A stretch of DNA of 64,000 bases from Streptomyces fructofermentans (GTDB taxonomy: Bacteria; Actinomycetota; Actinomycetes; Streptomycetales; Streptomycetaceae). The position numbers and the translations under genes were made by a program. A model generated the notes under the pieces. That model was given only the letters and a program-made list of their open reading frames with translations, had not been told where the DNA came from and did no database searches. Where the stretch lies: NCBI RefSeq assembly GCF_014651055.1, contig NZ_BMWD01000027.1, positions 62,151 through 126,150 on the forward strand. Reading direction: 5' to 3'. How positions within the stretch are numbered: the stretch's first letter is position 1; every line of letters begins with the position of its first letter. Shown one piece after another: positions 44,109 to 51,879 of this stretch.

Positions 44109-44376
44109 CGACCCGCTGCTGAGGATTCTGGCGTGCCCGCTGGACAAGGGCCCGCTGCACCTGCTCGCCGAGGAACCGGGCGGCGGCGACGCGCTCTACA
44201 ACCCGCGGCTGCGGCGCCGCTACCCGATCGTCGACGGCATCCCGCAGCTCCTGCCGTCCTCGGGCGAGCAGGTGACGGAGGAGGAGCACGAGGAGCTCCT
44301 GAGCCGGCTGTCCGCCGACGGAGACCCGGGCGCCCCGCGGCGCGGCCCCCGCACTCCGGGGGCGACGGGCGCATGA
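44098..44376 (+). CDS. Trm112-family small protein
   Basis: A 92-residue protein that matches the Trm112/YcaR family: LLRILACPLDKGPLHLLAEE at the start, and RRRYPIVDGIPQLLPS in the middle. The first zinc-type Cys13 is kept, but the usual partner two residues later is replaced by Asp-Lys, as in many actinobacterial copies, so zinc binding is doubtful. Trm112 of eukaryotes and archaea activates SAM methyltransferases by dimerisation. Here it lies directly upstream of an FkbM methyltransferase and two genes after another methyltransferase. GTG 44098 lies inside the end of the DMT gene; its stop overlaps the FkbM start by four bases. Confidence 0.82.
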   Translation: MNPDDPLLRILACPLDKGPLHLLAEEPGGGDALYNPRLRRRYPIVDGIPQLLPSSGEQVTEEEHEELLSRLSADGDPGAPRRGPRTPGATGA

Positions 44377-45206
44377 CACTGGCAGCGCGTCTGGCCCCGT
44401 TCGTGCCGGTGCGGATGGTCGCCGCGGCCGCCCGGCTCGTCTATCCGCGCTTCGAGCCCGAACTGGCCCGGCTCGGCGAGCTCTGCCCGCCCGACTGCGG
44501 TACCGCCGTCGACGTCGGCGGCTGGTACGGCCCGTGGACGCGCCGTCTGGCGGACCGGGCGCGGCGGGTGGTGACGGTGGAACCGGTGCCGCACCTGGCG
44601 CGGCTGCTGACGGCGGCGACGCCCGGCAACGTCCGGGTGGTGCGGGCCGCCGCGAGCGACCGCAGGGGCACCGCCCGCCTCTGGCTGCCGCCCGGCGACC
44701 AGGGCGACCGGGGGGTCTCCTCGCTGGTCCGGCGGGACATCCACGCCCGCGCGCTGGACGTCCCCTGCGTCACCCTCGACAGCCTGAACCTCCGCGAGGT
44801 CGGCTTCGTCAAGATCGACGTGGACGGCAACGAGCTGGCGGTCCTGCGGGGCGCCCGCGGCCTCCTCGCCCGCGACCGGCCCGCCCTGTTCATCGAACTG
44901 GAGGCCCGCATCCAGCCGATCGAGCCGGTCGTGGCCCACCTCGCGCGTCAGGGGTACGCGGGCTGGGTGCTGCCCGGCGACACCTGGCTGCCGCTGGCCT
45001 CGTTCGACCTGGAGGCCCACCAGGCGCACGCCTCCCACGTGGTCTCCCAGGGCCTGCTGCGCCGGGTGCTGCCCTTCCGCGGCCCGGGCTACGTCCGGTA
45101 CGTGAACTCGGTGCTGTTCCTCCCGGACGGCCGGAGTCCGGACGCGCGCCGCGCCGGGCGCGTACGCCACGATGAGGGGCATGCCTCCCGCGAAGCGACC
45201 CGCTAG
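44373..45206 (+). CDS. FkbM family methyltransferase
   Basis: A 277-residue SAM methyltransferase of the FkbM type, usually O-methylating hydroxyls of sugars or polyketides. Motif I is AVDVGGWYGPWTRRL near residue 46; the FkbM signature VGFVKIDVDGNELAVLRGA lies near 145 and LFIELEARIQP near 172. ATG 44373 overlaps the Trm112-like stop by four bases, ending a run of eight coupled genes. It probably tailors the glycan made by the operon. The end of the gene overlaps the start of a hypothetical gene by about 26 bases. Confidence 0.85.
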   Translation: MTLAARLAPFVPVRMVAAAARLVYPRFEPELARLGELCPPDCGTAVDVGGWYGPWTRRLADRARRVVTVEPVPHLARLLTAATPGNVRVVRAAASDRRGTARLWLPPGDQGDRGVSSLVRRDIHARALDVPCVTLDSLNLREVGFVKIDVDGNELAVLRGARGLLARDRPALFIELEARIQPIEPVVAHLARQGYAGWVLPGDTWLPLASFDLEAHQAHASHVVSQGLLRRVLPFRGPGYVRYVNSVLFLPDGRSPDARRAGRVRHDEGHASREATR

Positions 45207-45777
45207 CCCGTTCACCCCGCTCGACTTCCAGCTCGTCCTGCTGCGGCGGATGGCGGACCACAACCCGCGGCTGCTGGAGGAGGCCCGCCACACGCTCGGC
45301 GCCTCGGCCGCCGACATGCGGGAGGCCAACCGGCGCTGGCAGGCGATGCTGCACGCGCCGCGGGGCCGGGCGGCGCTCTCCCGCTACCGGTCGGTCCTCG
45401 GCGAGCCGGAGTCGGTGACGGGACGGCGGATCGGCGACCTGTCCTGCGAGGCGTTCCGGTGGCCCGTCCCGCTCTGGCCGGAGCTGCGCTTCGAGGTGCT
45501 GGCGGCCCCGAAGGGCGTGGTGTGGAACGAGTGGCTGGTCCGCGCGCCGGGCGCCCCGGCGCCCGTGCTGCGCACGCTGGAGGACCTGGCCCCCTGGTCC
45601 TGCACGGTCGACGAGGCGGCCCGGGCGTTCGCCCCCGCCCGGCCGCTGGAGGGCACGGCGCCGACCCGGTGGGGGCTGGCGTTCGCCGCGGCGGACGGAT
45701 CGGGCGTACGGCGGGAGTGCGCCGCGGAGTTCACCTGGGGACTGCTTCAGCGGGTGGCCGTCACCGGGCGGCCCTGA
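45181..45777 (+). CDS. Conserved hypothetical protein
   Basis: A 198-residue soluble protein of unknown function. Recognisable features are a basic start (PPAKRPASPFTPLDFQLVLL), a helical N-terminal half and a mixed C-terminal half with ELRFEVLAAPKGVVWNEWLVRAPG. No motif, signal peptide or membrane segment is seen. ATG 45181 is preferred by resemblance to similar Streptomyces proteins as I recall them; ATG 45172 is equally in frame. It overlaps the FkbM gene and converges with the ATP-grasp gene, their coding ends overlapping by 17 bases (45761-45777). It may have its own promoter within the FkbM gene. Confidence 0.65.
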   Translation: MPPAKRPASPFTPLDFQLVLLRRMADHNPRLLEEARHTLGASAADMREANRRWQAMLHAPRGRAALSRYRSVLGEPESVTGRRIGDLSCEAFRWPVPLWPELRFEVLAAPKGVVWNEWLVRAPGAPAPVLRTLEDLAPWSCTVDEAARAFAPARPLEGTAPTRWGLAFAAADGSGVRRECAAEFTWGLLQRVAVTGRP

Positions 45778-46666
45778 CCGCGGCCTCCGCGACGGCCGCG
45801 GCCGAGTCCGGGTGGAGGAAGAGGAAGAAGTTGGGCTCGACGAGTTCCAGCTCCATCACGCGCGGCTGCCCGTCGTCGCCGTCGACCAGGTCGACCCGTG
45901 CGTACAGCAGCTCGGGACTGCCCGGCACGGCCGCCAACGCCTTCTCCGCGACGGCGAGTTCGGCGGGCGTCGGCTGCCAGGTCCGCAGGTCGGGGTGCGG
46001 GACCTTGTCCTCGTCGTAGGCGGTTCCCGAGGCGAGGACCGCCCCCTTGCGGATCGCGTGGAGGAAGCGCCCGCCGACGAACAACAGGGCCCGCTCCCCC
46101 GCCGTGTCGATGCTGCGCACGTACGGCTGGACCATCGCGGTCAGCCCCTCGGCGTGCATCCGCTCCAGGTGGCGCACGGCCGTGCCGTGGTCCCCGGGCA
46201 GGTAGCGGGCCGCGTAGCGGGCGCCCGCGCCGGAGGTCGGCTTGATCACGAACTCCCGGTCGGCGGGCAGTCCGGCGAGCACGCCGGCGACCGGGTCCGC
46301 CTCGTCGCCCGGGGCCAGGTAGCGGGTGTCGACGACGGGCACCCCGGCCGCCGCGAGGTCGCCCAGGTACCGCTTGTCGGTGTTCCAGCGCACCACCGCC
46401 GCCGGGTTGGCCAACGGGGCCGCCGCCCCGCAGCGTTCGGCCCACGCCACGAACTCCGCGGCCCGCCAGCTGTAGTCCCAGGTGGAGCGGATCAGCACCA
46501 GGTCGAATCCGGCCCAGTCGACGTCCGGGTCGTCCCAGACCGCCACGACGGCCTCCGCGCCCGCGTGCGCCAGCGCCCCGGCGAGCGCCGGCAGGTCCCG
46601 GTCGTACCCCGTCTCCAGCACCTCCCGGCAGGTGACGAGGGCGATTCGGGTCGTGGTGCGTGCCAC
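45761..46666 (-). CDS. ATP-grasp domain protein
   Basis: A 301-residue ATP-grasp enzyme, related to RimK/glutathione-synthetase-like ligases that join a carboxylate to an amine or thiol using ATP. Visible are the N-terminal Rossmann-like lobe (IALVTCREV, WDDPDVDW, LVLIRSTWDY), the ATP lid REFVIKPTSGAGARYAARY near residue 150, and the metal-binding end VMELELVEPNFFLFLHPDSA near 280. GTG 46666 is chosen because GAGGAG lies six bases upstream; an earlier ATG lacks a site. The product is unknown. It is divergent from the MerR-PP2C gene. Confidence 0.85.
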   Translation of the reverse strand: MARTTTRIALVTCREVLETGYDRDLPALAGALAHAGAEAVVAVWDDPDVDWAGFDLVLIRSTWDYSWRAAEFVAWAERCGAAAPLANPAAVVRWNTDKRYLGDLAAAGVPVVDTRYLAPGDEADPVAGVLAGLPADREFVIKPTSGAGARYAARYLPGDHGTAVRHLERMHAEGLTAMVQPYVRSIDTAGERALLFVGGRFLHAIRKGAVLASGTAYDEDKVPHPDLRTWQPTPAELAVAEKALAAVPGSPELLYARVDLVDGDDGQPRVMELELVEPNFFLFLHPDSAAAVAEAAVRAAR

Positions 46667-46746
46667 TGCGGACTCCTCGTACGTGTGTCGTGCCGGATGA
46701 TCCAGTCCGCAGACTAACAACCGGCCCCGGAACCGGACCGTCCCGC

Positions 46747-46777
46747 TTGACCTTCACCTTCGGTGAAGCCCCAGCAT
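46747..46777 (+). promoter_or_regulatory. MerR-type promoter with 19-bp spacer and perfect operator
   Basis: TTGACC (46747-46752) and CAGCAT (46772-46777) are 19 bp apart, the long spacing typical of MerR-controlled promoters. Between them lies the perfect inverted repeat CTTCACC-TTC-GGTGAAG (46752-46768). The start codon follows at 46822, so the MerR-PP2C protein is expected to control itself. Confidence 0.65.
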
Positions 46778-46821
46778 CGGCGGCGGGACGGGGAACGACC
46801 GGGTCACAGGAGGTCCACGGC

Positions 46822-47922
46822 ATGGGGATGCTGACGATCGGCGCGTTCGCGAGGGCGAGCCGCCTGTCGCCCAAGGCGCTTCGGCTGTACGACGAGCTGG
46901 AGTTGCTGCGCCCCGCGCGGGTGGACCCGGGTACCGGCTACCGCTACTACGCGCCGGCTCAGCTCGAACGGGCCCGTCTGGTGGCGTGGCTGCGGCGGCT
47001 GGGGATGCCGCTGGCGGGCATCCGCGAGGTCTGCGCGCTCGAACCGGCGTCCGCCGCGCGGGAGATCCGCGCGTTCTGGGCGCGGGTCGAGGCGGAGACG
47101 GCGGCCCGCCGCGACCTGGCCGCGTTCCTCGTCGACCACCTCTCGCAGGTTCCGAGGAAGGACAGCACCATGCTGGAACTCCGTTACTGCGCCATGTCCG
47201 ACACCGGGCGCGTCCGGACCGCCAACCAGGACACGGCGCACGCCGGCGCCCGGCTGCTGGCCGTCGCGGACGGCTTCGGTCCCGGCGGCAAGCCCGCGAG
47301 CAGCGCGGCCGTGGAGGCGCTGCGGTTCCTGGACGACGAACCGCTGCCCTCGGGCGGCGTCCTGAACCTGCTGGAGGACGTGCAGGGTGCCGCGCAGGCC
47401 GTCCGGGACGTCGCGGGCACGGCGGACGACGTGGGCACCACGCTCACCGCGATGCTGTGGACCGGTTCGCAACTGGCCCTGGCCCACATCGGCGACAGCC
47501 GGGCCCATCTGCTGCGCGACGGCGCGCTCTTCCTGATCACCCACGACCACACGGTGGTCCGGTCGATGGTCGACGAGGGCCGGCTGACCCCGGAGGAGGC
47601 CGCCGCGCACCCGCAGCGCCTCCTGCTGCTGAGGGCGCTGACGGGCGGCGGGAGCGGCGCCCCCGCGCCCGCCCCCGACCTCCGGCTGCACGACGCCTGT
47701 GCGGGCGACCGCTATCTGCTGTGCTCCGACGGCCTGTCCGCCGCGCTGTCCGAGGAGGCCGTCCGGGAGGTCCTGGCGACCGCGGAGGCGCCGGACGAGG
47801 CGGTGCGCGCCCTGGTCGCGGCCGCGAACGGCGCGGGCGGCCCGGACAACGTGAGCTGCGTGGTCGCCGACGTGGTGACGTGCGCGCGGCCGGAGCCGGA
47901 GGGGGACGCGGGCGGGGCGTGA
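46822..47922 (+). CDS. MerR regulator fused to PP2C-type protein phosphatase
   Basis: A 366-residue two-domain protein. Residues 1-70 are a MerR winged helix (LTIGAFARASRLSPKALRLYDELELL), followed by a helical linker to about 112. Residues 117-355 are a PP2C phosphatase with the metal-binding pattern intact: RTANQD, AVADGFGPGG, HIGDSRAHLLRDG, LLCSDGLS and GGPDNVSCVV. It may couple DNA binding to Ser/Thr dephosphorylation. ATG 46822 has CAGGAGGT seven bases upstream. A second in-frame ATG at 47170, with a strong site GAGGAAGGA, could give the phosphatase alone (250 residues). The promoter is of MerR type, so the DNA-binding part is probably functional. No partner kinase is nearby. Confidence 0.88.
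   Translation: MGMLTIGAFARASRLSPKALRLYDELELLRPARVDPGTGYRYYAPAQLERARLVAWLRRLGMPLAGIREVCALEPASAAREIRAFWARVEAETAARRDLAAFLVDHLSQVPRKDSTMLELRYCAMSDTGRVRTANQDTAHAGARLLAVADGFGPGGKPASSAAVEALRFLDDEPLPSGGVLNLLEDVQGAAQAVRDVAGTADDVGTTLTAMLWTGSQLALAHIGDSRAHLLRDGALFLITHDHTVVRSMVDEGRLTPEEAAAHPQRLLLLRALTGGGSGAPAPAPDLRLHDACAGDRYLLCSDGLSAALSEEAVREVLATAEAPDEAVRALVAAANGAGGPDNVSCVVADVVTCARPEPEGDAGGA
47154..47172 (+). promoter_or_regulatory. Internal ribosome-binding site and start for the PP2C domain
   Basis: GAGGAAGGA (47154-47162), seven bases, then ATG (47170-47172) in frame, exactly at the boundary between MerR linker and phosphatase domain. Confidence 0.5.
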
Positions 47923-47955
47923 GCGCGGCGCGGGGCCGCGCGGCGCCCTGACTCC

Positions 47956-48720
47956 TCAGCCGGGCGCGGGCAGGCGGCGCGGCTCGACGCGCTCCTCGAC
48001 GGCCTTGTCGCCTTCGCGGGTGACCAGGTACGCACCCTTGCCGGGGGTCTCGGTGACGGCCTCCACGAGTTCCGTGCCGCGGTAGACCAGGCCCACGCCG
48101 TCGTCGGTGCAGTGGGTGTCCGGCAGGGTGCCGTCCCCGACGAGGCGGTGCACCAGGGGGCGGCGGCCCGGATCGGAGTCGTAGTGGACGCCGTTGCCGT
48201 ACGGGAGGAAGCCCAGGGCGTTCGTGAGGGGGCGCAGTTCGGGGCCGAAGGAGTCCGTGGTGCCGCCGCGGAACCAGCAGATCGAGCCGGCGCTGACCCC
48301 GCTGAGGACGACGCCCGACCGCCAGGCCCGGCGCAGGACGCGGTCGAGGCCGTGCACGCGCCACACCGCGAGGAGGTTGGCCACCGAGCCGCCCATGACC
48401 CAGACGACGTCCTGGTCCAGGACCGCGCCCTCGACGTCGTCGAGATTGGGCATCGGGAAGAGCTGGAGGGGTGTGAGGTCGAAGCCCGCCACCCGGGCGG
48501 CCTCCGCGGTGCGGGCCGCGAAGTGCTCGGCGTCACCGATGGCCGTGCCGACGTACATGACGCGGGGGCGGCGGCCGTGGACGCCGGACAGGTCGACGGC
48601 GTGGTGCACCAGGGCGTCGAACATCACCGTGGTCCTGCCGCCGGCGCGCAGACCGCCGGAGGTGGCGAGGATGGTGGGCTCTCGTCCGTGCCGCGCGGTG
48701 GACGGGGTGGGGTCGGTCAT
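47956..48720 (-). CDS. Peptidase E-like protein (family S51)
   Basis: A 254-residue protein of the class I glutamine-amidotransferase-like fold, family S51, which includes dipeptidase E and cyanophycinase. The nucleophile Ser lies in VVLSGVSAGSICWF near residue 149, and VWVMGGSVANLLAVW near 115 and PTILATSGGL at the start are typical. The conserved His and acidic partners cannot be fixed by eye. ATG 48720 follows a -10-like TAAGAT by only eight bases and has no Shine-Dalgarno site, so a leaderless mRNA is likely. It is convergent with the MerR-PP2C gene. Confidence 0.85.
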   Translation of the reverse strand: MTDPTPSTARHGREPTILATSGGLRAGGRTTVMFDALVHHAVDLSGVHGRRPRVMYVGTAIGDAEHFAARTAEAARVAGFDLTPLQLFPMPNLDDVEGAVLDQDVVWVMGGSVANLLAVWRVHGLDRVLRRAWRSGVVLSGVSAGSICWFRGGTTDSFGPELRPLTNALGFLPYGNGVHYDSDPGRRPLVHRLVGDGTLPDTHCTDDGVGLVYRGTELVEAVTETPGKGAYLVTREGDKAVEERVEPRRLPAPG

Positions 48721-48728
48721 GGGAGGGG

Positions 48729-48734
48729 ATCTTA
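48729..48734 (-). promoter_or_regulatory. -10 element of a leaderless peptidase E promoter
   Basis: TAAGAT on the minus strand, eight bases before ATG 48720; no good -35 is seen. The distance places the transcription start at or next to the start codon. Confidence 0.4.
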
Positions 48735-48902
48735 ACGAGCCCTGCCCCGAACGCTGTTGCGAAGCGTCGCTTCCGGCGGCCGATGATGTACGGAGGGACC
48801 GTGGAGGCCCCGGTCCCCACCGTGCCCCGCCCGCGCCCGGCTCCGGGCGACCGCGGGTACGGACCGTTTCGACGAACGACGAACCACGAAGGAGTACGAC
48901 GC

Positions 48903-50381
48903 GTGTTCCCTCTCTTCCCGGCCCTGACCGAGGCCCTGGCGGACCCGGACGGCGCCGGCGCGCGGCGGCCCGCACTGCGCTTCGGCGACCGCTCGCTGAC
49001 CTACGGCGAACTCGCGGCCACCGCCGCCTCGCTGGCCGCCCGCGTCGGAGGGGCGGACCGGGTCGCGGTCTGGGCGACCCCCACGGCGGAGACCGCCGTC
49101 GCCGTGGTCGCCGCGCTGCTGGCCGGTGTCCCCGCCGTGCCGCTCAACCCGAGGTCGGGCGAGGGCGAGCTGGCGCACATCCTGTCGGACAGCGCGCCCT
49201 CCCTGGTGCTCGTGGCGCCGGGCGACGAACTCCCGCCCGTGTTCGGGCCGCTGGAGCGCGTCGCCGTCGACGTACGGGCCCCCGACCGGGCTCCGCCCGC
49301 CCACGGCTTGGCCGACCCGGGTCCTGAGGCGCCGGCGTTCGTCGTCTACACCTCCGGCACCACCGGGCCGCCGAAGGGAGCCGTCGTCCCGCGCCGGGCC
49401 GTGGCCGCCACCCTGGACGCGCTGGCGGACGCGTGGCAGTGGACCGGCGACGACGTCCTGGTGCACGGGCTGCCCCTGTTCCATGTGCACGGGCTGATCC
49501 TGGGCGTGCTCGGGCCACTGCGCCGGGGCGGGTCCCTGCGCCACCTCGGCAGGTTCGCGATCGAGGGGGTGACGAGGGAGCTGGGCGGGGGCGCCACGAT
49601 GCTGTTCGGCGTGCCGACGATGTACCACCGGATCGCCGAGGCGCTGCCCGGCGATCCCGCGCTGGTGAGGGCGCTCGCGGGGGCGCGGCTGCTGGTGTCC
49701 GGGTCGGCGGCCCTGCCCGTGCACGACCACGAGCGGATCGCGGCCGCGACCGGCCGGCGGGTCGTCGAGCGGTACGGGATGACGGAGACCCTGATGAACA
49801 CCAGCGTGCGCGTGGACGACGCGTCGCGTGCGGGCACGGTCGGCGTGCCGCTGCCCGGGGTCGGGCTGCGGCTGGTCGAGGAGGACGGGACGCCGATCGG
49901 GGCACTCGACGGTGAGACCGTGGGCGAGATCCAGGTCAGCGGCCCGAACCTGTTCACGGGCTATCTGAACCGCCCGGAGGCGACCGCGGAGGCGTTCACC
50001 CCGGACGGCTGGTTCCGCACCGGGGACATGGCGGTGCGGGACCCCGGCGGCCAGGTGCGCATCGTGGGCCGCAAGGCCACCGACCTGATCAAGAGCGGCG
50101 GTCACAAGATCGGGGCGGGAGAGATCGAGAACGCGCTCCTGGAGCATCCCGGCGTACGGGAGGCGGCCGTGACGGGTGAGCCCGACGACGACCTCGGTGA
50201 GCGGATCGTGGCGTGGATCGTGCCCGCCGACCCCCAGGACCCGCCGTCCGCACAGGAGTTGGCGGACCATGTCGCCGGCCGCCTCGCGCCCCACAAGCGC
50301 CCCCGGGTGGTGCACCACCTCGACGCCCTGCCCCGCAACGACATGGGCAAGATCATGAAGCGTGCGCTGACCCATGGCTGA
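48903..50381 (+). CDS. matB: Malonyl-CoA/methylmalonyl-CoA synthetase (MatB-like)
   Basis: A 492-residue acyl-CoA synthetase of the ANL superfamily. It matches Streptomyces MatB as I recall it, an enzyme that makes malonyl- or methylmalonyl-CoA from the diacid, CoA and ATP. Seen: P-loop YTSGTTGPPKG near residue 150, LPLFHVHGLILG near 188, YGMTETLMNTS near 283, GDMAVRD, the hinge GRKATDLIKSGGHKIG, and the catalytic Lys of RNDMGKIMKRAL near the end. GTG 48903 has GAAGGAG eight bases upstream. It overlaps the following carboxyltransferase gene by eight bases, so both supply malonyl-type CoA esters from different sources. Confidence 0.9.
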   Translation: MFPLFPALTEALADPDGAGARRPALRFGDRSLTYGELAATAASLAARVGGADRVAVWATPTAETAVAVVAALLAGVPAVPLNPRSGEGELAHILSDSAPSLVLVAPGDELPPVFGPLERVAVDVRAPDRAPPAHGLADPGPEAPAFVVYTSGTTGPPKGAVVPRRAVAATLDALADAWQWTGDDVLVHGLPLFHVHGLILGVLGPLRRGGSLRHLGRFAIEGVTRELGGGATMLFGVPTMYHRIAEALPGDPALVRALAGARLLVSGSAALPVHDHERIAAATGRRVVERYGMTETLMNTSVRVDDASRAGTVGVPLPGVGLRLVEEDGTPIGALDGETVGEIQVSGPNLFTGYLNRPEATAEAFTPDGWFRTGDMAVRDPGGQVRIVGRKATDLIKSGGHKIGAGEIENALLEHPGVREAAVTGEPDDDLGERIVAWIVPADPQDPPSAQELADHVAGRLAPHKRPRVVHHLDALPRNDMGKIMKRALTHG

Positions 50382-51744
50382 GCACGCGCCGCGGTGCACG
50401 GCCCGCGAGGCGATCGCGCTGGTCACCGGCGGGACCTCCGGGTCCTTCGAGGAACTGCCCGCGCCGCCGGGCGCGTACGGACCCGACGGCCCGCTGGCCT
50501 GGCGCGGTTACGACGCCTCGCGGGCCCGCGCCGGGGCCCGCACCGGCGAGGAGGAGTCCGTCGTCTGCGGCACCGCGACCGTCGGCGGGGCGCCCGCGGT
50601 GCTGGTCTCCTTCGAGTTCGGCTTCCTCGGCGGTTCGCTGGGCGAGCGCACGGGAGACCGGCTGGAGGCCGCGTACGCGATGGCGCGCGAACGCCGGCTG
50701 CCGGTCGTCTCGCTGGTCGCGACGGGCGGCAGCCGCATGCAGGAGGGCATGCGGGCACTGGTCCAGCTCCAGCGCGTGGCACGCGCGTCGGCGCTGCTGC
50801 GGCAGGCCGGGCTGCCGCAGCTCGCCGTGCTGCGCGACCCGACGACCGGCGGCGGCTGGGCCACGCTGGGCGCCGGCGCCGACGTGGTGCTGGCGCTCCC
50901 CGGCGCCCAGGTGGGCTTCGCGGGCTCGCGGGTCCGCCCGCCGGACGCCGACCCCGCCGCCTACACGGCCCTCGGGCAGTTCACGGCGGGCGCGATCGAC
51001 GCCGTGGTCCCTCCGGACGAGCTGCCGGAGGCGCTCGGACTGTGGCTGCGGCTCCTCGGCCGCCCGTCGGCCGATCCGGTCCCGCCGCCCGCCGCCCTGG
51101 CCGCCGTCTCCCCGCCCGCGACCGGCTGGGACGCCGTACGCAACGCCCGGTCGCCCGCGCGCCCCCGGGCGGGGGCCTATCTGGACGCGTACTTCAGCTC
51201 CCGAGCGGTCCTGTCCGGGGACCGCTGCGGCGGGCGCGACGACGGGATGCTGTGCGGTTTCGGCACCAGCGCGGCGGACGGCCGTACGGTCGCGTTCGCC
51301 GCCCAGACCGGCAGCGCCACCCGGCCGTCGGGCTACCGGACGGCCGCCCGGCTGGTGCGGCTCGCGGACCGGCTGGGCATCCCGGTGCTCACGCTGGTCG
51401 ACACGCCGGGCGCCGCCAACGACGCCGAGGCGGAACGCCAGGGTGCGGGGGCGGCGATCGCGGACCTCTTCGGCGCGGTGGCGACCGCCACGACACCCGT
51501 CACCACGCTGCTGATCGGCGAGGGCGGTTCGGGCGGCGCCCTGGCACTCGCCGCGCCGGACAACACCTGGGCCACGCCGGACAGCTACTTCTCCGTGATC
51601 GCCCCCGAGCAGGCCGCCGCCATCCTCAAGCGCGGGCCGGACGAGGTGCGCGCGACGGCCGACCAGTTGCGCATCAGGCCGCAGGACCTGGTGGCGCTCG
51701 GGGTGGTCCGCGGCGTCGTGGACCCGGCGGAGCCCTCCGGCTGA
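50374..51744 (+). CDS. Fused acetyl-CoA carboxylase carboxyltransferase (beta-alpha)
   Basis: A 456-residue carboxyltransferase in which an AccD-like half (residues about 60-210, with GGSRMQEGMRALVQL and DPTTGGGWATLGAGADV) is followed by an AccA-like half (about 260-450, with TLVDTPGAANDAEAERQG and LIGEGGSGGALALA). It would transfer carboxyl from carboxybiotin to an acyl-CoA. The AccD zinc cysteines are not evident at the N-terminus, only CTARE near residue 8. It is translationally coupled to matB. Biotin carboxylase and carrier subunits are not in the window, so it must share those of another complex. A perfect 14-bp hairpin follows. Confidence 0.87.
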   Translation: MAEHAPRCTAREAIALVTGGTSGSFEELPAPPGAYGPDGPLAWRGYDASRARAGARTGEEESVVCGTATVGGAPAVLVSFEFGFLGGSLGERTGDRLEAAYAMARERRLPVVSLVATGGSRMQEGMRALVQLQRVARASALLRQAGLPQLAVLRDPTTGGGWATLGAGADVVLALPGAQVGFAGSRVRPPDADPAAYTALGQFTAGAIDAVVPPDELPEALGLWLRLLGRPSADPVPPPAALAAVSPPATGWDAVRNARSPARPRAGAYLDAYFSSRAVLSGDRCGGRDDGMLCGFGTSAADGRTVAFAAQTGSATRPSGYRTAARLVRLADRLGIPVLTLVDTPGAANDAEAERQGAGAAIADLFGAVATATTPVTTLLIGEGGSGGALALAAPDNTWATPDSYFSVIAPEQAAAILKRGPDEVRATADQLRIRPQDLVALGVVRGVVDPAEPSG

Positions 51745-51768
51745 CCCGGGCGCACGGCCCGCGCGACG

Positions 51769-51803
51769 GGGTGCCGCCTCCCCGCCCCCGGGAGGCGGCA
51801 CCC
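51769..51803 (+). terminator. Strong terminator of the matB operon
   Basis: Perfect 14-bp stem, GGGTGCCGCCTCCC (51769-51782) with 51790-51803, and a seven-base loop, 25 bases past the carboxyltransferase stop. Confidence 0.75.
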
Positions 51804-51879
51804 TCCGCGTCCGGGTCGGCACCGCGACTCCTGTGGCCGCGCGTGCCTCCCGCCGGACGGCCGGTACGCGTGGCGGCCC

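Noticed and set aside
48903..51744. Polyketide biosynthetic cluster
   Set aside because: MatB and a carboxyltransferase supply extender units, but no ketosynthase or other polyketide gene is in the window.
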